From Fibrobacter sp. UWT2 (GTDB lineage Bacteria; Fibrobacterota; Fibrobacteria; Fibrobacterales; Fibrobacteraceae), in assembly GCF_900142545.1 (NCBI RefSeq), contig NZ_FRBF01000002.1:62001-126000 (forward strand): DNA of 64,000 nucleotides, given 5' to 3'. Below are positions 43,615 through 52,765 of the stretch, piece after piece; the first letter of the stretch is position 1; each line of letters opens with the position of its first letter. The notes under the pieces were generated by a model. That model had not been told where the DNA came from. It searched no databases and saw only the letters and a list, made by a program, of their open reading frames with translations. A program made the position numbers and the translations under genes.

Positions 43615-45354
43615 ATGAAGGGTTTTAAGTGGTCTTTGTTTACGTTTGTCTTGATTGCAAGCCTTTTCAGCGCCTGTAGCACAACGTCTTCGTCTTCTTC
43701 GGATAATCCCGAAGACACTCCGAGTTCGGATAGTAAACTGGGCAGTAGCGGCAGCAAGAACGGGACATCTTCTAGCTCCTATAAGGCTGAAAGCGTGACG
43801 GATGCCGATCTTGTGGATGTGGAGAAGTTCGCTGGTCAAAAGGAAGATACGGTCTATGCAAAGGACGGTATCGTTTATAACACGCTCCGCGTGGGTCCGG
43901 CAATCTGGATGAACGAAAACCTGCGTTCCGAAGAACCGTTCGAGGCTAAGAGTGCTTGCTACGAATATGATGAAATCAATTGCAGCAAGTACGGTAGACT
44001 TTACTTGTATAACAAGGAAAGCAACCCCGTGGCTGCTTGCCCTGAAGACTATACATTGCCCTCTATTGGCTTGTGGAAGGAACTGTACGAAAGCGATGTG
44101 GGCTTTGAACCTGTATTTGCCGGAGCTTGCAACAAGCGCGATACGCTGGAATGCGATGGTCTGAAGAGTACGGTGAGGTACTTGGCCAATGATGACCGTG
44201 CGATTGTCTTTGACAAGGACAGTGCCGGGCATATCTCCTACAAAGTGCTGGATGCGGTTGATAACGGTTTCTATTCTGTTCGCTGTGTCAAGCCCCGTAC
44301 CATTGTCGAAAAAATGGTGGAACTTCCGATTTGCGACAATGACTTGGTAAACATGCCGAACATCTACGTGATTGAAAAGGAACGCTCTTACCATTGCGAT
44401 ACCTATGACCAGCAATGGGATGAAACGACAAGCGGCGTCTGCCTCGCTTCTGAAGAGAAGGATTTCTACTTGATGAATGGTGGCTTGCTGGTATGCCGTA
44501 ACCAGAAATGGCAAGTGGCAACTATTCGAGATGCCGGTGAAAAGTGCACGAAGGCGGAACTGTACAACGAGTATGTCTTGAATTCAACTCGTTATGTCTG
44601 CCTCGACAGCGGCTGGGTCGAGCTCAAGTTCCCGGCGTCTGTACTTGGATATTGCCGCGAAAAATTCTACGGTAAGGTGGCCAAGACCGACGAAGATGTA
44701 TCCTATACCTGCGACTCCACCGGATGGAGAAAAACGGTGGTTGAGGATGTATATGGCGAGTGCGAAGAGGATAAAGTCTACAAGACTTATGAATATGATG
44801 GTAGAAAATGGCTGTGTGATTCGACGCTCTCTTGGAGAGTTGCGAATGAGCAAGAACAAGCAATGGGCTTCTGCGTGCCAAGCCTCTTTGATTCCGTCAG
44901 AACTTATAATGGACTTTTCCATAAATGCAATTCGGTGTTCAGGTATTGGGAAACTGTAAAAGCGGTAGACTATCTAAAAACATGCGACGAATCTACGATG
45001 TGGGATACGGTACAGGTGGATTCGACGGTTTATATGTGCAACGGTAATCAGGAATGGCAGATTCTTTTTAACGGTTTAGCCTACGGTCTTTGCACCGATA
45101 AGAATCTCGGCGAAACGAAATATGACGAAGACACGAAAAAATACTACATGTGTGGCCAGTATTCCGGGCTGTCGCTGGACAATACGAGAAATATTGTAAC
45201 ATGGTCTTGGGAATTGACGATTCCTGCCGGCGTTGATTTGGGCTTGTGCGCATATGACACGACCTATTATGCTCCGCTTGATGATAAATGCTATCTCTGC
45301 ACAAGATCTTTCTGGCAATCTACTACGCTGTCGTTAGATGAATGTGTTAACTGA
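43615..45354 (+). CDS. FISUMP lipoprotein with 9 Cys/Trp repeats
   Basis: 579 aa, starting 3 bases after the preceding stop, with AAGGAGG inside the previous gene's last codons. Lipobox FSAC (Cys about 21), Ser-rich linker, one FISUMP domain (about 60-220; VGPAIWMNENLRS, CPEDYTLPSIGLW, SVRCVKPR), then nine Cys/Trp repeats of the same type as its neighbour (for example YCREKFYGKV...YTCDSTGWRK). No terminal FISUMP domain. Paralogous to the upstream gene; the two probably act together at the cell surface. Confidence 0.9.
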   Translation: MKGFKWSLFTFVLIASLFSACSTTSSSSSDNPEDTPSSDSKLGSSGSKNGTSSSSYKAESVTDADLVDVEKFAGQKEDTVYAKDGIVYNTLRVGPAIWMNENLRSEEPFEAKSACYEYDEINCSKYGRLYLYNKESNPVAACPEDYTLPSIGLWKELYESDVGFEPVFAGACNKRDTLECDGLKSTVRYLANDDRAIVFDKDSAGHISYKVLDAVDNGFYSVRCVKPRTIVEKMVELPICDNDLVNMPNIYVIEKERSYHCDTYDQQWDETTSGVCLASEEKDFYLMNGGLLVCRNQKWQVATIRDAGEKCTKAELYNEYVLNSTRYVCLDSGWVELKFPASVLGYCREKFYGKVAKTDEDVSYTCDSTGWRKTVVEDVYGECEEDKVYKTYEYDGRKWLCDSTLSWRVANEQEQAMGFCVPSLFDSVRTYNGLFHKCNSVFRYWETVKAVDYLKTCDESTMWDTVQVDSTVYMCNGNQEWQILFNGLAYGLCTDKNLGETKYDEDTKKYYMCGQYSGLSLDNTRNIVTWSWELTIPAGVDLGLCAYDTTYYAPLDDKCYLCTRSFWQSTTLSLDECVN

Positions 45355-45371
45355 TTGCTATCTTTGGCTTG

Positions 45372-48300
45372 ATGGTTGAGTCTCTTTCAGAGTTTCTTAC
45401 ATTTTCGCATTCCGAGTCGCTGAACCTTTTTAACAAGGTGGAAACCGGCGCCATTCATGTGAATGGGGCGACGGTTCCTGCGGCTTCCATGATGGTGGCG
45501 TCGCGCTTTTTAAAGAAGCCGGGCCCGATTCTGGTCGTTACGCGGGATTATAAGAGTGCGGAATCCTGGGTAGAAAACCTGGAAGGTCTGCTGACCGAAA
45601 AATTTGTCCGCTTTTTTCCCTCGATTGGGCTTAAGCCTTACGAAAAGAAAGTCCCTTTTGAAGGGGTTCTCGAAGAACGCCTCAAATTCTTCAGGGATGT
45701 AGATTCCGATAGCCCCTTTGTGACGGTGTGCCCGCTGGATGCCTTGCTGATGCGGCTTCCGGCCCCGCAATCCGTACTGAAGGAATGCAGGACACTCAAG
45801 GTGGGCGATGTGTTGGAACCCGCCTCTTTGCGCCCCTGGTTTATGGATCACGGCTTTATGGAACAGCCGGTGGTTTCGGGCGTGGGGGAGTATTCCATTC
45901 GCGGCTGCATTGTAGATGTCAACTGCCTTCTGTATCCGCATCCGATCCGTATCGAATTCTTTGGCGACGAAATCGAATCGATTCGTAGCTTCGATATTTT
46001 CACGCAGCGTTCCGTAGAACAGATGAAGTCGGTGCAGCTGTTTCCGATGGGCGAATTTACGGTGCCCGAACGTGAAGCGGCGAAGTTCAACGGCGACCTT
46101 TCGGGGCTTTGGTGGCACCGTGGCCGCTATCAGCAACTGAACTCAAGTCTACTGGATTATTTGCCGAATGCCTCGCTGGTGTTCGAGGAGTTGTCAGCCC
46201 TTTCGGAGACAGCGTCGAAGCTGTATGTGAATTACGAACGGTCTTTCCAGGAAATCCGTACGGTCGATAGCGATGTGGTGGAACCAGTGCGTACCTGGTT
46301 CAAGATGGGCGAGCTTTCGAAGAATTTCGTGGGTCGCGCCTCGATGGATTTGACCCGCGTCAAGGTCGATGACGGCAACTGGCATGAGCTGCATTGTAAG
46401 CCGCAGGCGTTTTCGTCGAGCGGTACCGATGCGGTCGCTAAAGAAATCGAAGAATTTACGGCGCAGGGGGGCATCGTTTATGTGGTGGCTCCGACGGCTG
46501 GCGCCTTGAACCGCATTAAGCAACTGCTCGAAGACCTGCCGATAGAAGATTACATTGTCGGCAACATGTCCGAAGGCTTTTGGCTCGAAGACGATAAGGT
46601 CGCCTTCCTTACCGAGACCCGCATATTCAACCGCCATTCTAACAAGACCCGCAAGCGTAAAATAGCAGGCTCCGTTTCGGGCGCGCTCCTGATTGAATCG
46701 CTGAACCGTGGCGACTTCGTGTCGCATGAAGATCATGGTGTCGGTAAGTACCTGGGACTTGTCCGCGTGAATGTGAACGGCGGCATGGTAGACTGCGCCT
46801 TGCTGGAATACGCCGGTGGAGACCGCCTCAAGTTCCCTGTCGCAGACCTTCAGAAAATTGAACGCCTGGACCAGCAGGAAACCGAACCGAAGCTTGATCG
46901 CCTCGGTAGCAAGAGCTGGGAAAATCTTAAGAAGCGTGTCAAGCAGAAGGTCATTCAGATTGCCCGCGATTTGGTGGAACTGTATGCCAAACGCGAGCTA
47001 ATTGAAGGTTACAGCTTCCCGCCCGATGGTAAGTTGCAGCACGATTTCGAAGACGCCTTTGACTACGAGCCGACTCCCGACCAGGTGAAGGCTACCGAAG
47101 ATATCAAGCGCGATATGGAAAGCCGCCGCCCGATGGATCGCCTAATCTGCGGCGACGTGGGCTTTGGTAAAACCGAAGTGGCGATGCGTGCGGCGTTTAA
47201 GTGCGTCGTGAGCAAGAAGCAAGTGGTGCTCCTGGTACCGACCACGATTCTCGCGGCGCAGCATTACGAAAACTTTATGGACCGTTTCGCGGCATTCGCC
47301 GTGAACATTGAGCTTGTCAACCGCTACAAGACCGCCAAGGAAAAGAAGGAAATCTTCAAGCGTGTGAGCGAAGGTAAAGTCGATATTCTGATTGGCACGC
47401 ACAGCCTGCTTTCTGAAAAGAATCAGTTTAAGGATTTGGGCCTTCTGATTATCGACGAAGAACAGAAATTCGGCGTGAAGCAGAAAGAGAAGCTCCGCGA
47501 GCTTCGCCTTGCTGTAGATACCTTGAGTATGAGCGCTACGCCGATTCCGCGTTCGCTACACTTGAGTATGACAGGTGTGCGCGATATTTCGCTCATCAAT
47601 ACGCCGCCGGTGAACCGCTTGCCTGTAGAAACCAAGCTGATGAAGCGTGACGACACCATTATCAAGCAGGCGATTGAAGACGAATTGGCTCGCGGTGGCC
47701 AGGTGTTTGTGGTGAATGACCGTGTTCAAAGCATTGAGACTTTGGCCGATGACATCCAGAGGATGGCTCCCGATGCGACCGTGGGCGTGGCTCATGGCCA
47801 GATGAACGACCGTGAACTTGAAAATGCCATGGAGGCGTTCCTGTCTCGAAAGTTCGATATTCTGGTAAGTACCAGCATTATTGAATCTGGGCTGGATGTG
47901 CCTAATGCGAATACCATTATCATCATGAACGCACATCACTTTGGCATTAGTCAGCTGTACCAGATGCGTGGTCGCGTTGGCCGCAGCAGTGTACTTGCAA
48001 AGGCGCTGTTGGTGATTCCGTCGTCGCATGAAATTTCGCCGGAATCCATGCGCCGCTTGAAGGCGTTGGAACAGTTTACCGATTTGGGAAGCGGCTACCA
48101 GCTTGCCATGCGCGACTTGGAAATCCGCGGAGCAGGCAACTTGCTTGGCCAGGAGCAGCATGGCTTTATTGCAGAAGTCGGCTTCGAAACTTATGTGCGC
48201 CTGGTGCGCGAGGCTGTGGACATGTTGCGTGGCGGTACTGCCGAAAAGCCGATACAGACCCGTGTGGAAATCGGCGTGGATGCTTACCTGCCGGAAGACT

Positions 48301-48734
48301 ACATCCAGGACGGCCTCACTCGAATATCGATGTACCAGCGCATTGCCCGCGTGACTCGTACCGACGAAATCGAAACGATTGCCCAGGAACTGGCGGACCG
48401 CTTTGGCCCTGTGCCCGAAGCGGCGAAGATGCTTTTGGTGGTGACCGAAATCGGTCTTTTGGCGGGGCGCTTGCGTATTCAAGGGTTGGTGCAGCGCAAG
48501 GGAATGCTTGCGGCTACGTTCGCCGAATTCCCGCCGCCGGATCCGCGCATTATCAGCGAAATGTATGCCAATACCCAGTTCCCCATGCGAATCATTAGTG
48601 GCCCGCCTCTGCAGGTGGTGATTGAACTCGGTAAGGGAAATGCTGTAGAACTAGCCGAAAAGTCCCTGAAGGAATTCCGGGCCTTTGCTGTGATTAAAGC
48701 TGATTCGGTGGTGTCCGCATCACGGACGAATTAG
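45372..48734 (+). CDS. mfd: transcription-repair coupling factor
   Basis: 1120 aa from ATG 45372. The N-terminal UvrB-homology module (VTRDYKSAESWVENL, then FFGDEIESIRSFD) is followed by the RNA-polymerase-interacting CarD-like domain (FVSHEDHGVGKYLGL), then RecG-like helicase motifs: Walker A GDVGFGKTEVAMRAAF near residue 594, DEEQ box IIDEEQKFG, SATPIPRS and QMRGRVGRS. A C-terminal TRCF domain closes it (IGVDAYLPEDYIQD). Mfd removes stalled RNA polymerase and recruits UvrA. It lies 17 bases after the FISUMP operon, possibly co-transcribed, and overlaps the convergent tatD-like gene by 15 bases. Confidence 0.97.
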   Translation: MVESLSEFLTFSHSESLNLFNKVETGAIHVNGATVPAASMMVASRFLKKPGPILVVTRDYKSAESWVENLEGLLTEKFVRFFPSIGLKPYEKKVPFEGVLEERLKFFRDVDSDSPFVTVCPLDALLMRLPAPQSVLKECRTLKVGDVLEPASLRPWFMDHGFMEQPVVSGVGEYSIRGCIVDVNCLLYPHPIRIEFFGDEIESIRSFDIFTQRSVEQMKSVQLFPMGEFTVPEREAAKFNGDLSGLWWHRGRYQQLNSSLLDYLPNASLVFEELSALSETASKLYVNYERSFQEIRTVDSDVVEPVRTWFKMGELSKNFVGRASMDLTRVKVDDGNWHELHCKPQAFSSSGTDAVAKEIEEFTAQGGIVYVVAPTAGALNRIKQLLEDLPIEDYIVGNMSEGFWLEDDKVAFLTETRIFNRHSNKTRKRKIAGSVSGALLIESLNRGDFVSHEDHGVGKYLGLVRVNVNGGMVDCALLEYAGGDRLKFPVADLQKIERLDQQETEPKLDRLGSKSWENLKKRVKQKVIQIARDLVELYAKRELIEGYSFPPDGKLQHDFEDAFDYEPTPDQVKATEDIKRDMESRRPMDRLICGDVGFGKTEVAMRAAFKCVVSKKQVVLLVPTTILAAQHYENFMDRFAAFAVNIELVNRYKTAKEKKEIFKRVSEGKVDILIGTHSLLSEKNQFKDLGLLIIDEEQKFGVKQKEKLRELRLAVDTLSMSATPIPRSLHLSMTGVRDISLINTPPVNRLPVETKLMKRDDTIIKQAIEDELARGGQVFVVNDRVQSIETLADDIQRMAPDATVGVAHGQMNDRELENAMEAFLSRKFDILVSTSIIESGLDVPNANTIIIMNAHHFGISQLYQMRGRVGRSSVLAKALLVIPSSHEISPESMRRLKALEQFTDLGSGYQLAMRDLEIRGAGNLLGQEQHGFIAEVGFETYVRLVREAVDMLRGGTAEKPIQTRVEIGVDAYLPEDYIQDGLTRISMYQRIARVTRTDEIETIAQELADRFGPVPEAAKMLLVVTEIGLLAGRLRIQGLVQRKGMLAATFAEFPPPDPRIISEMYANTQFPMRIISGPPLQVVIELGKGNAVELAEKSLKEFRAFAVIKADSVVSASRTN

Positions 48735-49448
48735 GTGTTCTGTTTCTTTTAAATGCTCGATGAGGGCTTCTGCGATTTTATCTGCAGATTCGTTCTTGAG
48801 CATGTTTGCGGCGACAAAGGTCTCGTCGGCGTCGGTTTCGAAATGCATCTGTTCCGCCGGAATTTTCGGGATGGCATCGAGGGTGCATTTCTTGTGGAAG
48901 GAATCCTGATGCAACGAGAAAATGGGATTCATTTTCTGTGCCGCCAGCACAACGGAATTGTCGCCGCCGAAGCGGTGGAATACGATGTGGGCGGGGGCAT
49001 GACCGCGTTTGGGTTTGCCGGGGAAATCGCATTCCTTCAGAATTTGCAGAATGCGGTTGTAGTCGCCTACGCAATGAACGTGCAGGTCACGGCGGAACTC
49101 GCTGGCAAGCATCACCTGACGCTTAAAAACTTGTTCTTGAAGGCCGCCCTCGGCGTAGCCGTCGTAGCGTTTGTCGAGACCGCATTCGCCGACTCCAGCA
49201 TCGGGGTAGTTGTCTAAAAGCGATTCCAGGCGTTCCCAGTCGGCTTCAGTCACGTTACCGGCCACCATCGGGTGAATGCCGTAATTGCGGGTAGAACCTT
49301 CAAAAAGGGAGGAATCCATCTTCTGCAGGATTTCCCATTCCCAGGGCTCGCAGGCGATGGCATTGAAGTGCAGCCCCTTCTTGAGAAGGGTCCTGGCGAG
49401 TGTTGCGGGCTGGGGTAACCTAGCCAAATGTAGATGGAAGTCGTACAT
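48720..49448 (-). CDS. TatD-family metal-dependent hydrolase
   Basis: 242 aa. TIM-barrel amidohydrolase signatures: YDFHLHLARL (HxH metal site), the strand-4 Glu in GVGECGLDKRY, HVHC, a later His in IVFHRF and the terminal Asp in ETDAD. The family includes 3'-5' DNases and related hydrolases in the cytoplasm. It is slightly shorter than typical TatD (about 260 aa). It is convergent with mfd, sharing the last 15 bases. No defence-system partners nearby, so a housekeeping DNase or hydrolase is the simplest reading. Confidence 0.85.
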   Translation of the reverse strand: MYDFHLHLARLPQPATLARTLLKKGLHFNAIACEPWEWEILQKMDSSLFEGSTRNYGIHPMVAGNVTEADWERLESLLDNYPDAGVGECGLDKRYDGYAEGGLQEQVFKRQVMLASEFRRDLHVHCVGDYNRILQILKECDFPGKPKRGHAPAHIVFHRFGGDNSVVLAAQKMNPIFSLHQDSFHKKCTLDAIPKIPAEQMHFETDADETFVAANMLKNESADKIAEALIEHLKETEHLIRP

Positions 49449-49532
49449 ACTACTAATATATACCCAAAAGTCCGCTTTTTACTTAAATAAATGAAAAAAC
49501 TTCTTGTTTTTTTGCTAGAAAAAGCCTAATTT

Positions 49533-49551
49533 AAGGGTATTCATTACCCTT
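49533..49551 (+). promoter_or_regulatory. inverted repeat upstream of the 65-aa gene
   Basis: AAGGGTA-ttcat-TACCCTT, 7-base arms, ending about 12 bases before the Shine-Dalgarno site of the 65-aa gene. It could be an operator or a leader hairpin. Confidence 0.35.
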
Positions 49552-49571
49552 GCATTAAAAAGGAGATTTTT

Positions 49572-49769
49572 ATGCGCGATCTTTTGGAAAAAGCCTTAAA
49601 TAAGGGCCTTGGTGTTTCTTTTACGACCGAAGGTGGTTTTGCTGTCATTCGTATCACCAAGGGAACCGAAGTGGTTGCATCCTGCAGTCTCGGTTCGGCC
49701 GACTTCCGCACCAGCGTTGAAGATTCCTTGCAGTCTCTTTTGCTCGACCTGGAACGCAAAGGCTTGTAA
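49572..49769 (+). CDS. hypothetical 65-aa protein
   Basis: Starts at ATG 49572 with a strong AAGGAG and ends at a strong terminator, so it is very likely expressed alone. Sequence MRDLLEKALNKGLGVSFTTE, then GGFAVIRITKGTEVVASCSL and a helical C-terminus (VEDSLQSLLLDLERKGL): a small α/β protein without signal peptide. I do not recognise the family. A 7-base inverted repeat lies in its leader. Confidence 0.7.
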   Translation: MRDLLEKALNKGLGVSFTTEGGFAVIRITKGTEVVASCSLGSADFRTSVEDSLQSLLLDLERKGL

Positions 49770-49792
49770 TATTCCAATTTAAATCGGAAATG

Positions 49793-49825
49793 AAAAATCC
49801 CGCGGAACTTCCGCGGGATTTTTCT
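49793..49825. terminator. bidirectional terminator
   Basis: AAAAATCCCGCGGAA-c-TTCCGCGGGATTTTT between the convergent 65-aa and porin-like genes. Confidence 0.85.
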
Positions 49826-49849
49826 TTAATATTCTGATTAAGAATAATC

Positions 49850-51562
49850 TTAATTAATACGGCCAACCAGGTTACCCGAGATCATGTAGTCCTTGGTGCA
49901 ACCGTAGTTGTGGAAACCGGCAGACAGGCTGAAGCGGCTGGTGAATGCCTTTTCCAGGTAGAGGGCGCCCAAGACGTCCTTCACGTGCTTCGGATTCTTG
50001 ATGCCGTAGAAGTCCTTGTGTTCGTGACGGTCACCCACGTATTCAGCTTCGAGAAGAATACGGTCTACAACAGGCGTGTAGATGGCGATACCGCCGGTCA
50101 CAGGAATCACCAGGTCGTCGGAGAGGTCCATGAGGGCGGCTTCGGCGAAGAGGTCAAGTCTGTTAGCAACGATGGGGAGGTTAGCCTTCAGAGAAGCGTT
50201 GTGCTTGATGTGCTGTTCAATGACGGTGGTGTCATTGGTAGCGGCGTCAACCTTTCTGATCTTGCTGCCAGCATCGTAAACGACATCGAATACGTTGCTG
50301 CGGTAGCCGAGCTGAACCTTCAGGTTGCCGAGGCCTTCGAGACCGTGGAAGTTGAACACGGCACGAACGTCACCCTTATCCAGGTTTTCGGACTTGCTGA
50401 TGAAAGCAATGTAGGCGGACATGTTGTCAGTCGGGGTGATACCGAATTGCAACTGGTTTTCCGGATCCTGAGTAGAAAGGAAGCCGGCCTTGTAACCATC
50501 GATGTAGCCACCGAAGTAGTCACCACTCTTGTCGGTGTTATCCCAACGACCGACCTTGAAGGAGAACAGGTCAGTTTCCTGCATGGCCCATGCTTCGTCC
50601 AGAGAGAAGTAGTCGCTGACGTATTCGCGAGAACCTTCGCGGAGCTGAGCTCTCTTTACCTTCTTGTCGACATTGTTGTCGTCAGCAGGCTGGAGGTCGC
50701 CCGGGTAGAAGGCAATGCCAATCTTGCCCTTGAAGTCATTAGCTTCGGCGAGGACGGCGAAGTTTGCTTCTCCATTCCAGGTTTCGAAGTTGTCGCCCAG
50801 CACATCGTCTTCGCTGGACCAGAGCACCTTGCCGGCTTCGAGTTCGAAGTCAGCGTTGATGTCAAAGTTAATCTGGTTAACAGACATCACGGCGTTTTCG
50901 ATCATTTTTTTCTTTTTGCGCTTTTTCTTCTTGGCCGGCTTCTTTTCCGGTTCAGCGGCGGCGACTTCGGCTGCAGGAGCAGCTTCTTCAGCCTTCTTCA
51001 CTTCTTCGGCCTTGGCTTCTTCCTTCGGCTGTTCTGCGGGAGCGGCTTCGGCGGTCTTAGCTTCTTCAGCTGCCGGTGCAGCGGCTTCTTCCTTCTTCAC
51101 TTCGGCAGGAGCGGCTGCGGCTTCAGCAGGCTTAGCTTCTTCGGCCTTAGCTTCAGCCTTCGGCTGTTCGGCCTTGGCTTCTGTCTTTGCCGGAGCTGCT
51201 GCGGGAGCGGGTTCAGCCTTTGCTTCTGCAGCAGGCTTGGCGGCTTCGGCCTTAGCTTCGGCCTTTGCCGGAGCTGCTGCTGCGGGCTTTGCTTCTGCCT
51301 TGGCTTCGGCCTTTGCCGGAGCTGCTGCTGCGGGCTTTGCTTCTGCCTTAGCTTCAGCCTTTGCCGGAGCTGCTGCTGCGGGCTTTGCTTCAGCCTTCGG
51401 GGCTTCAGCCTTAGCTTCTGCCTTGGCAGGAGCGGCAGCAGGGGCTGCTGCGGGTTCTGCAGCCTTGGCCGGTGCGGCAGGAGCTGCTGCAGGGGCCTTT
51501 GCTGCCGGAGCGGCAAATACGGCCGCTGCCATGATGCAAGAGGCAATAAACATTTTCTTCAT
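49850..51562 (-). CDS. outer-membrane β-barrel (porin-like) with Ala/Lys/Pro-rich N-domain
   Basis: 570 aa from ATG 51562 (AAGGAG upstream), with signal peptide MKKMFIASCIMAAAVFAAP. Residues 20-220 are low-complexity A/P/K/E repeats (AAPAKAEAKAEAKP units; DNA repeats at about 51210-51400), ending in a basic cluster KKPAKKKKRKKKK. From about residue 225 comes a β-barrel-like domain with alternating strands (INFDINADFELEAGK, FSFKVGRWDN, KVQLGYRSNVFDV, ILLEAEYVG). The linker could span the periplasm or bind peptidoglycan. The terminal residue is Asn rather than Phe. It is divergent from the 51683 gene. Confidence 0.8.
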   Translation of the reverse strand: MKKMFIASCIMAAAVFAAPAAKAPAAAPAAPAKAAEPAAAPAAAPAKAEAKAEAPKAEAKPAAAAPAKAEAKAEAKPAAAAPAKAEAKAEAKPAAAAPAKAEAKAEAAKPAAEAKAEPAPAAAPAKTEAKAEQPKAEAKAEEAKPAEAAAAPAEVKKEEAAAPAAEEAKTAEAAPAEQPKEEAKAEEVKKAEEAAPAAEVAAAEPEKKPAKKKKRKKKKMIENAVMSVNQINFDINADFELEAGKVLWSSEDDVLGDNFETWNGEANFAVLAEANDFKGKIGIAFYPGDLQPADDNNVDKKVKRAQLREGSREYVSDYFSLDEAWAMQETDLFSFKVGRWDNTDKSGDYFGGYIDGYKAGFLSTQDPENQLQFGITPTDNMSAYIAFISKSENLDKGDVRAVFNFHGLEGLGNLKVQLGYRSNVFDVVYDAGSKIRKVDAATNDTTVIEQHIKHNASLKANLPIVANRLDLFAEAALMDLSDDLVIPVTGGIAIYTPVVDRILLEAEYVGDRHEHKDFYGIKNPKHVKDVLGALYLEKAFTSRFSLSAGFHNYGCTKDYMISGNLVGRIN

Positions 51563-51682
51563 AAAAGGAACTCCTTTATATATTCCACGAAACAAATTTT
51601 AGTAAAAATTTCTTTCCCTAATCATTTTTATACCCTTTTTTCATATAAAAAGTTAACTTTACTCCCACAAAGAGGTTTTGTT

Positions 51683-52765
51683 TTGAAGAAAATCCATATT
51701 TTTGCGTTTTTAGTATCTGTCTGTTGCTCACTTTCGTTTGCTCAGGAAACTTTAACAGTTTATAAGAAAACCGCTGCCGGTATCGATGAAAATACTCCTG
51801 CTGGTTCACTTGTCTTCACTGACCAGATCAAGGAGCTTCCGCCTCCGATGGATTCTGTAAAAAAGGTAATGGTCGTTAAGGATACGATTCAAATTACAGA
51901 CCGCAAGGGCAATGTCAAAAAAGATAAGAAGGGTCGCCCCAAGATCAAGGTGAAAAAACGCCGCGTTACGATTTGGGAAAAGGTCGAACCCAAGGAACCG
52001 CCCCGCTTTGTTCCTATCCAGTGCAAGCTGGGTGAAGTTTGGGTCAAGCGCGCCGACCTCGCTAGATTCCAACAGGCATCCATGGACTTGAGCGGTGAAT
52101 ACGCCTCGTCTACCGGTAGCGTGTTCCTCAAGAAGTCTCCGACGAACCCCCGCTATTTCTCGTTTGTCATTCAGAATGGTCCTTTTGGCAACCGTGCAGA
52201 ACTCGAAGCCAGTAACCTGGAACTTCGCGAAGCTAACGGTCATGGCCGCTTGACTTATTCCGAAGATGGCTGTACGGTAGATATTGCCGTGGCAGACCGC
52301 AAGGTGAGGGTCGCTCAGCGTGGTTGTAACGAATACAATTCCGGCAAGTATAAGCTGGAAGGTGAATACAGCAACTACAAGGGTAACCGTCGCGTCGTAG
52401 AAACCTTCAACATGCCCGAACAGAGTTTCAAGTACAAGAAGTACCTGTGGTGCGGGAGCGGCTTCGACAGCTGCGAAAAAGTCAAGGACGACAACGGCGT
52501 CGTGACCATTACCTGGAGTAAGGGTGGCAACGGATTCATCGAACGTGCCGCAGGCGACGATGTTCATACTTACCGTCCGTTCGAACATGTGATTCCGCAC
52601 AAGCGTGACTTCTTCAACGGCGAAAAGCCCATTGCAATCAAGACCAAGCGCACCGATATGGCGGGCGAGTGGATGATCTGGTACTTCTATCCGAATGCCC
52701 AGCGATTCAAGATGGTTCGCGCCGGCATGCGCGAAGATATCGCCTACATGGAAATCTATGAATAA
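51683..52765 (+). CDS. hypothetical exported protein, 360 aa
   Basis: Starts at TTG 51683 behind AGAGG (7-base gap), giving signal peptide LKKIHIFAFLVSVCCSLSFA; the frame is open far upstream only as the complement of the porin gene. A Lys-rich stretch (KKDKKGRPKIKVKKRR, about 75-92) precedes a segment GEVWVKRADLARF that resembles an SH3-like binding module. The C-terminal 200 residues are β-rich with four cysteines. I do not recognise the family. It overlaps the PIN gene by 8 bases, so the two are translationally coupled. Confidence 0.7.
   Translation: MKKIHIFAFLVSVCCSLSFAQETLTVYKKTAAGIDENTPAGSLVFTDQIKELPPPMDSVKKVMVVKDTIQITDRKGNVKKDKKGRPKIKVKKRRVTIWEKVEPKEPPRFVPIQCKLGEVWVKRADLARFQQASMDLSGEYASSTGSVFLKKSPTNPRYFSFVIQNGPFGNRAELEASNLELREANGHGRLTYSEDGCTVDIAVADRKVRVAQRGCNEYNSGKYKLEGEYSNYKGNRRVVETFNMPEQSFKYKKYLWCGSGFDSCEKVKDDNGVVTITWSKGGNGFIERAAGDDVHTYRPFEHVIPHKRDFFNGEKPIAIKTKRTDMAGEWMIWYFYPNAQRFKMVRAGMREDIAYMEIYE

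Noticed and set aside
48720-49448. QatD-like component of an anti-phage system
   Set aside because: TatD fold only; no QatA-C-like ATPase, QueC-like or other defence genes adjacent.
49910-51682. Upstream extension of the exported 360-aa protein to 951 aa
   Set aside because: The extension is the complement of the porin-like gene; the TTG at 51683 with Shine-Dalgarno AGAGG and signal peptide is the natural start.
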